Part shown: in pieces, positions 57,961 through 64,000 of the stretch | Position numbering within the stretch: the first letter of the stretch is position 1 | How the letters are laid out: each line of letters opens with the position of its first letter | The notes under the pieces: model-generated | Seen by the model: only the letters and a program-made list of their open reading frames with translations | Database searches by the model: none | Told to the model about the DNA's origin: nothing | Position numbers and translations under genes: made by a program | Source of the DNA: Ahaetulla prasina | Taxonomy: Eukaryota > Chordata > Lepidosauria > Squamata > Colubridae | Length of the DNA: 64,000 nucleotides | Reading direction: 5' to 3' | Assembly: GCF_028640845.1 (NCBI RefSeq) | Contig: NC_080539.1 | Coordinates: 194,379,436 to 194,443,435 of the forward strand

Positions 57961-60900
57961 TGACAGGCAAGGGTCCCAATTCCACACAGCTACCATATTC
58001 AAGCCACTGGAACTTCCAGCCCTTCAGCTGATTTCTTTTAAGGGAGATAGATTGTCTCTGGCACTTGCACAAGAGTTTCCAAACCTTAAAGATTGCTTGC
58101 TTTCTTCCTCTGTTCGTTGGAAATAAATTTATTTTTCAGCACTATTACTGTGAGGACTAGGTTACATGGGCATTAAGAACCACTTACATAACTAAAACTC
58201 TATAATTTAATCTACTTGGCTGAAATTTGGGCACAGCTACCAGGGAGCAATTGCTGCTATATACAGCAGGACTTCCTTCTGCCTGTACTAGTAGAACTAA
58301 TAAAAGTGCTCATGCTGATTTTTTTTTATTTTGAATTTTCAGAAAATGGCTCAATATGTATTCAAAATTGAAAGAAATGACAAATTTATAGACTGCTTTC
58401 TTGCAACTTGTGGTACAGAATGGATATGATCTTAAAACACAGTCTGAATAAATATATTTGAATTATACTGGTGGCTCCATGGTTCCTAACAAATATTCTT
58501 ACTTTGTACTTAATTTCTACAAGCAGAATTTTCACTATTACAGATATAGATATTTTTAAAAACAGAAATAATGAATTCAAGCTACCAGTTGGAACCTTAA
58601 GAACAACTTGATCTACTGAGTCACAGTAACCCAGGAATATTTCATTTTTTAAAAACTGAATAAACTACAGTTAAATACATTTGGCATTTGAGAGCCTTAA
58701 AACTCCTGGAAATTAATCAGCTCTAGGATTATACAAACTTAAATTAGTGGAACAACAGCACTTTTCAAAGCCAATTTTATGGTCACAGTTGAAGTTTCCT
58801 CTGAATACAGACCAATAACTTGGCAGCCTGTATAAAATGTCAAGAAAAAGAAGGTCTCTTCCTATGAGCCAAGGGAGTAATTTAGATAGTATTTTATCAT
58901 AAGAAACTGAGCCAATGGAAATTATGTAATAGTTTAAGTGCACATGGGAATAATAGTAGAGAAAAGGTCATTCATTTCCATGTTAGCTAATTGAGTAACA
59001 TGTGTTTTCCAACCTGGTTATATTTAATATATTCAATACACACTTGGCTCTCTTTTGGACCATTTCTGGGAGCTGCAAAAAAGATAATTTAGTGATAACT
59101 GAAATGACATTCAATAGCATCCACCCTTATTTTAAAGGTAAAATAATAATAGAAATAGAAATGACTATCAATTAATAGTTCTATTTTAGCAATATCCGTG
59201 TCAATATGAATCAATATATTTAAAGATATATTTGCATGTTATTGAAGTATTACCTAATGCAAAAATTCTTTACCTCATCAAACATTGTTTGACATGACAA
59301 AACTCAGATTTTGCATCCTACCTCATACACAGAACTAATAATGATATTGATTAGAAGATTTCTTAAAAACATGTTTCTTTTTTTAAAAAGACAACGAAGA
59401 TATAGATTGATCCCTGTAGGTATGAAAGTATCCAATTACAAGTTTCTGTTAAAAGAAATATGAATGAAGCAAAATTAGTCATATTAATTCCATATAATTC
59501 ATTCAAATTAATGATTTAAAATGTATAACTGATGAAATCACAAAAATAAACATAAATAAAATCATGGTAATAAACATGATTAAAAACATGGATAAAAATT
59601 CTATAAATTATAGAGTAGGTTAATATAATTATGTTAATATAACTAATTGTATATTCTACTGTATTCTATTGCCAAGCTCACCTTCTGAAATGCAGATTTG
59701 CCCATAGTCTAAAACAAATGTCATGATTATTTTAACTTAAATTTTTTAAAAATGAATATTGCTTTTATGGAGTAAAAAGATTATTATGGAAACAATTAAA
59801 TGGAATATGTCTTTAGGCAACTGGCACTTCATGTGAAGCTGCTTTAACACAAGCAATTGCCAAGCATCCATTTCTTCTTTTCTATTGTTATAGTTCAAAA
59901 TAATTTTAAATTTGGTCTTAAGGAAAACTGATCTTAACAAAAATCTTTATGTTTGTGACTGTAGTGTATAATTCCCTTTGAATTACTTTAATTTCAAGTG
60001 TTCATATTTCAAAAGGTAAAACAACTCAATCCCAAGGTGCTTAAAATGTGATTATGAAATCTCTTTTAAATCATGCAAATGGGTAAAAAGTGTTTAGAGT
60101 ACTGGTAGTTTCATCCTAGATTTATCTTGCAATCCCCTGAGAAAAATAGCACTTATGAAAATAGAAAATGTAGCAAATGTTTATAAGTTTGGCCTGGATG
60201 TTGTATGTTTAAAAAAATATTTTCAAACATTGTTGGGGCAGTTTCTTTTCCTGCATGTAATATTACATATGTTCTCTCAGCCTTTCTGCATATTTAAATT
60301 GCAGAATTTTAAGACTACAACCTCTTTAATACCTAAAAGCAAAAGTTCTCATACTTTATGATACTGTAAAAATGATAATTGTAATTATGTGCCTCATTCA
60401 TGAGTACAGCTAATGATTTCATTGGGTTTAGGATTAGATAACTTCTTAATAACTAAAAGTTATTACAATCTTACTAACAATTAAACACTTACCACTTCAC
60501 TAGATTTACTAAAATAAACTTCACTGCATTTTCTGAGGCTAATTTCATCAGCATTACTGGCAAAGTAATCAACTTTAGTTTTCTTCTTACCACTTAACAA
60601 GCCTTTTCCATTTTGAAAGCCTACAAATGTTAATTAATGGATAAAAATACTGACCCTTCCTAATATATGCACTTCCACAGATATTCAAAAGTCTTCAGAA
60701 TTAGTCCCACCCAGAAGTGATTAGCTGTCAGTAAACCAGCTAGAAATCACAGTGCTTCTGTAACTAAGAATGATTTTGATAAGACAACCAGACCTGTGGA
60801 ACAAGTTGCAACAGTGCTCCCCTTGTCCTTGCACAAACACAACCAGTTCTTTAAAATCCTGTAGTCCCCACCTATGTTGTTTGCAAGCCCACAATTTGAG

Positions 60901-62213
60901 AACTTGAGGCTGAAATGGAAATAAGAGTTTCATCATAATCTCACATTTTTAACCTACAAAAGCAAGTTTAGCTCCAATGGACTGCCCTACAAGATAGACC
61001 AGCCTAAGAAACCAAGCCATATAGGTCAGGATTATTTTTATTGTAACAGTTATAGTAACTGAATATTGCAAGTATGACTGTGCTTCTCCTCCCTCACTTT
61101 ATCTTACTGAGAATTAGCAAAGGGCCTGTCTGAGACATTTATTCAAACTAATTTCTTGACCTGGTGTCAAGACCCACTTATCCAATTGTTGCCTTGCTAG
61201 TGGCTCTTCCTCTTGCATGTCACAGCCATTCCTTATGCCCTCCACATGGACTTAGACACAGGCATAAATTAGCTTATGGATGTACAAAAGGGAAAAGGAG
61301 TTGCAATATTATTTGAAGAAATGTTGATCCCAAATGAAATATAAAAATAGAAGATAATTTAATTTGCCAACTTCTTTCTCCATCACACTCCTGTGTCTAT
61401 AAGTTCCTTATAAACGTATCTTCACAGAATAAGTGCAAATACAGTAAAGCAAATAGAATTCTGTTTGTTTCTTCTTTATATATAAACTCGGAACAAATAG
61501 AATATTTCAAAATCAAATGAGTTTTTCAGTTTTAGTACACCAGACAAGTTTTGTATTAAAAAACAGACCTGAAACAAGTTGGAAAGGAAGAATTTCAGTG
61601 TAGAATATTTTTATCAATATGGTAATAAAGGGCTAGAAAAACACTTTACCTACTCAAGTCTCAAATTCATCTGTCAAAAAAACCTAGAAATATAAGCATT
61701 TTTATAGCTAAAATAGAACCTTAGCATCCTCTTCAGCTAGATAGTCTGTATCTTAATGAAGCTTGCCTGGCTCAGATGTTGAAAGAATGATTTTGTTAGT
61801 AATAGCATAGAACAGCCCATTTTAAAGAACATTATTCATCACAGGATCAGTATGAATACATCTAATGAACTTTTTTTCTGTTTGAAATGTGAAAACTAGC
61901 ATGGCCTTTTACAATATTCATAGGATAAAAAGAAAATTCACATAATTCATATTCATTTATATTTCTTAAATATATAGATGCATGTACACACAGACACACA
62001 CACGTATGTATGTATATATATCCATATACAAATTTAAATTAAGCCTGCATTGCTATATACTTTTGGTTATTTTTTGAAACCCCACCTATTCAATCTAAAA
62101 GTTAAGACTTAAAGAATCTTCCTCCTACCTCTCTTTCTTTTTCACCAGGGTCCCTGGATTTCTCCTCTAAAAAATGCACCTACGTTGTGAATGCAACCCA
62201 AGGAAATTCTTAC

Positions 62214-62291
62214 CTTCTTCCAGGGTTCCAGTCTGCTCTGATGCAGGTGATGGGGGTGGAGAAGGAGGCAGGTTAGCTGTTTCTTCAACTG
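62214..62291 (-). CDS. MAP2: MAP2 exon 7: shared N-terminal proline-rich exon
   Basis: This 78-nt exon is bounded by CATTAG and GAAGAAG/GTAAGA. It encodes (A)VEETANLPPSPPPSPASEQ then TGTLEE plus one G. Mammalian MAP2 has AEETANLPPSPPPSPASEQT and VTVEE here, so the match is nearly perfect. It is the last exon common to all isoforms before the alternatively used block; the trailing G completes Asp with exon 8 or 9 and Ala with exon 12. The next 5' exon, with the PKA RII-binding helix, was not found in the remaining 1.7 kb. Confidence 0.95.
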
Positions 62292-64000
62292 CTAATGATT
62301 GAACAATAGAAAGAAAACACATCTATTAATTAATCTGAAACCAAAATACACTACTGGAGTCAAACTCCATTGTTTTAGTCTGCATCCAATAAATTGAATC
62401 TCATGAGTTCAAGTGAATCTCAGGAGTTTTTAATGTTGTGCAACTCAGTATCCACTCAATTCAAATGAGGGGACATTAAAACTTGTGCATTTATAAACAA
62501 TTACAAATATGCATAAATGTTGCTATATGCTGTAAGAGGCAGAGGATACAGGAGTTCTTGGTTGACATGCCAACTCTATGGATAATTAACATTGTAGCTC
62601 TCAGATGACAATAAAACTCTGATTTGTAAACCTAAAAGGAAAAAAAATCAAGCAATACTTTATAAAATTTGAAGGGGTTTTACAGCAGGGTCCAATCACA
62701 TGTAAGATTCACATATGAATTTGAGAAACCAGCATTGTAATTTATTACTTTCATATATCATTACAATTTAAACAAATTTTTTTCTGGCATCATCTTCATT
62801 TCTTATGTAATTTCCAGCTAATTTTTTTATAACCAGAGTAAAAATAATGATGCTAGCCTCCTATTAATCATCTATTGCTGGTAGATGACATACTGTATAT
62901 GGCACAAGGCAAAAGACTGGTTTGAGCAGAAATTAGTGCTAAATATATCCAAGTAATATTTCCTAGGCTTTCTCTTGAAATACTAGGCAACAACCAGGCA
63001 AACTTAAGCATCTCTTTGACCAGTTTACATCATTATAGAAAAAACCATTTTTAAACAGGACTTTAAAATAATGTATTTTAAAGTCTTTTTAGTCTTATTT
63101 ATGGTTCCTGTAATATAGGAATATCAGCAACATTCATAGATCTGTGATGTATATAGCAATGGATAAATAGATTAAAGTTGAATCCATGGGAAAATGAATC
63201 TATTATGTATAAAGATATAGTATTCAAACTATGTTCATAAATGATTATTCTTGTTAGCACCTCAGAGAGAGACAGAGGGAGAGAGATTAAACATGTGCTT
63301 AAATTTCAACATAAAATGAATTGAATGTAATTACAGCTTTCTCCCCCCAGAAAATACATTTGTTACTAAAAGCAGACACCCGTTTTAATTGATTTCTGTT
63401 CTACTTTCTATTTCTCTTAATATTTACAGCAAGCCCCCAACTCTCATGAACAGTTTTTCTTTTAAACCTGCAGAGGTTTAGACAAGTGATTAAAATCTGT
63501 CAGTCTATCAATTTATACATGTGCATGGATATGTATAACTGAACAACCTTATTTATATACAGAAATATTTATATCCCATTTTTTTCCATCTAGGAACTCA
63601 AGGCATCACATATGGAGACTCCAAACCTTATCCTCACAAGCCTGTGAAATATAGGATATTGGACCAAAGTAACTGCATGAGCAACATGAGCAAACAGGGC
63701 CCTGAATCTAGATTTCTCACTTCCAATGTAACTTTTTAATCACTAATTCCATTGGGGTTTTTTTATCCATTGCCCTTTATTTTGATTGCTGGGAAAGTTG
63801 AAAAATTACTTAAAGAATAAACATCCTATTCTGAAATTTGTATTATTAATATAAAAAGTCAAAAATTGGACTGTAATGTAATTCTATCTTTCCTAAAAAG
63901 CTGCAAAATAATTCTAAGCGAGTCAGCTCTCAGGTCTTAAAAATGAAATAAATTATACAATTTTTAAAAATGGGAAAGCTGTCATTGAACACTTTGTTTT
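62292..64000 (-). other. MAP2: MAP2 intron 6, partial
   Basis: AT-rich intron running off the window. Apart from a probable SINE remnant near 63560-63720 I see nothing in it. Confidence 0.85.
63560..63720 (-). mobile_element. Probable decayed tRNA-derived SINE
   Basis: The order TTTATATCCCATTTTTTTCC, AGGAACTCAAGGCATCACAT, TTATCCTCACAAGCCTGTGA and AGGGCCCTGAATC resembles a widespread reptilian SINE read on the minus strand, with the tail at the left. Confidence 0.45.

Larger units (their letters stand above)
50732..62213 (-). other. MAP2: MAP2 intron 7
   Basis: This 11.5-kb intron is spanned only by MAP2a/b/c splicing between exon 7 and the downstream cassettes. It contains a short MITE at 52132, a possible MIR-type SINE at 52690, a decayed L1 with three later insertions at 55500-57710 and a SINE at 57738. 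The stretches 50732-52130, 52840-55500 and 57965-62213 show no recognised feature; they are AT-rich with short open frames only. Confidence 0.9.
6779..62291 (-). other. MAP2: MAP2 gene, internal part (exons 7 to 17)
   Basis: Eleven coding exons on the minus strand form one collinear MAP2 transcript. MAP2 is a neuronal protein of dendrites that binds and stabilises microtubules through C-terminal tau-type repeats and spaces them with a long acidic projection arm. Every exon has AG and GT borders, and phases join without a break: e7 ends in phase 1; e8, e9, e10 and e11 are 246, 3882, 207 and 135 nt; e12 is 62 nt and ends in phase 0; e13 is 177 nt; e14 and e15 are 151 and 344 nt; e16 is 93 nt; e17 is 82 nt. 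Skipping e8 to e11 joins e7 to e12 in frame, the known MAP2c pattern. The start codon and PKA-anchoring exons lie right of the window, and the final repeat and C-terminus lie left of it. Exon numbers follow the mammalian literature from memory. Confidence 0.96.

Overview
This is vertebrate nuclear DNA, almost certainly from a squamate reptile and probably a snake. It is AT-rich, has small spliced exons in long introns, and carries a squamate-style repeat load: L2 and CR1 LINEs, a CR1 3' end running into a (TTATG)n array, Bov-B-tailed tRNA-derived SINEs, hAT-like MITEs with 8-bp target duplications, and GATA arrays. I recognise no bacterial, plasmid or viral genes.

One gene fills the window: MAP2 (microtubule-associated protein 2), on the minus strand, read from right to left. 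Eleven internal coding exons can be placed to the base from splice sites, reading phase and resemblance to mammalian MAP2 as I remember it. In transcript order, with mammalian exon numbers, they are: e7 (62214-62291), e8 (50486-50731, the MAP2a cassette), e9 (41710-45591, the 3.9-kb projection-arm exon), e10 (41304-41510), e11 (40297-40431), e12 (34407-34468), e13 (29758-29934, optional), e14 (27983-28133), e15 (26100-26443, proline-rich region and repeat 1), e16 (7993-8085, the optional fourth repeat) and e17 (6779-6860, the next repeat). The 5' exons (start codon, PKA-binding segment) lie beyond 64000. The last exons (final repeat and C-terminus) lie to the left of position 1. Exons 8, 9, 10, 11, 13 and 16 are all multiples of three and phase-matched, so MAP2a, MAP2b, MAP2c and 3R/4R forms can all be spliced in frame.

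The rest is intron. The left 6.7 kb (intron 17) holds rearranged L2 pieces, a diverged local duplication and GATA arrays. Intron 15 (18 kb) holds an almost intact CR1 reverse transcriptase, a nested MITE plus SINE, a minisatellite, a TA-flanked MITE and a full-length SINE with a perfect 13-bp target duplication. Intron 12 has four hAT-like MITEs within 2.5 kb, all with 8-bp target duplications. Intron 7 carries a decayed L1 interrupted by a MITE, an L2 tail and a SINE.

No novel system is evident. The most interesting signals are lineage-specific: a long Glu/Lys-rich block and a poly-Glu run inside the MAP2 projection arm, apparent divergence or loss of the first third of exon 9 compared with mammals, tandem in-frame donors on exon 8, and a weak exon 10 donor followed by an open intronic frame.
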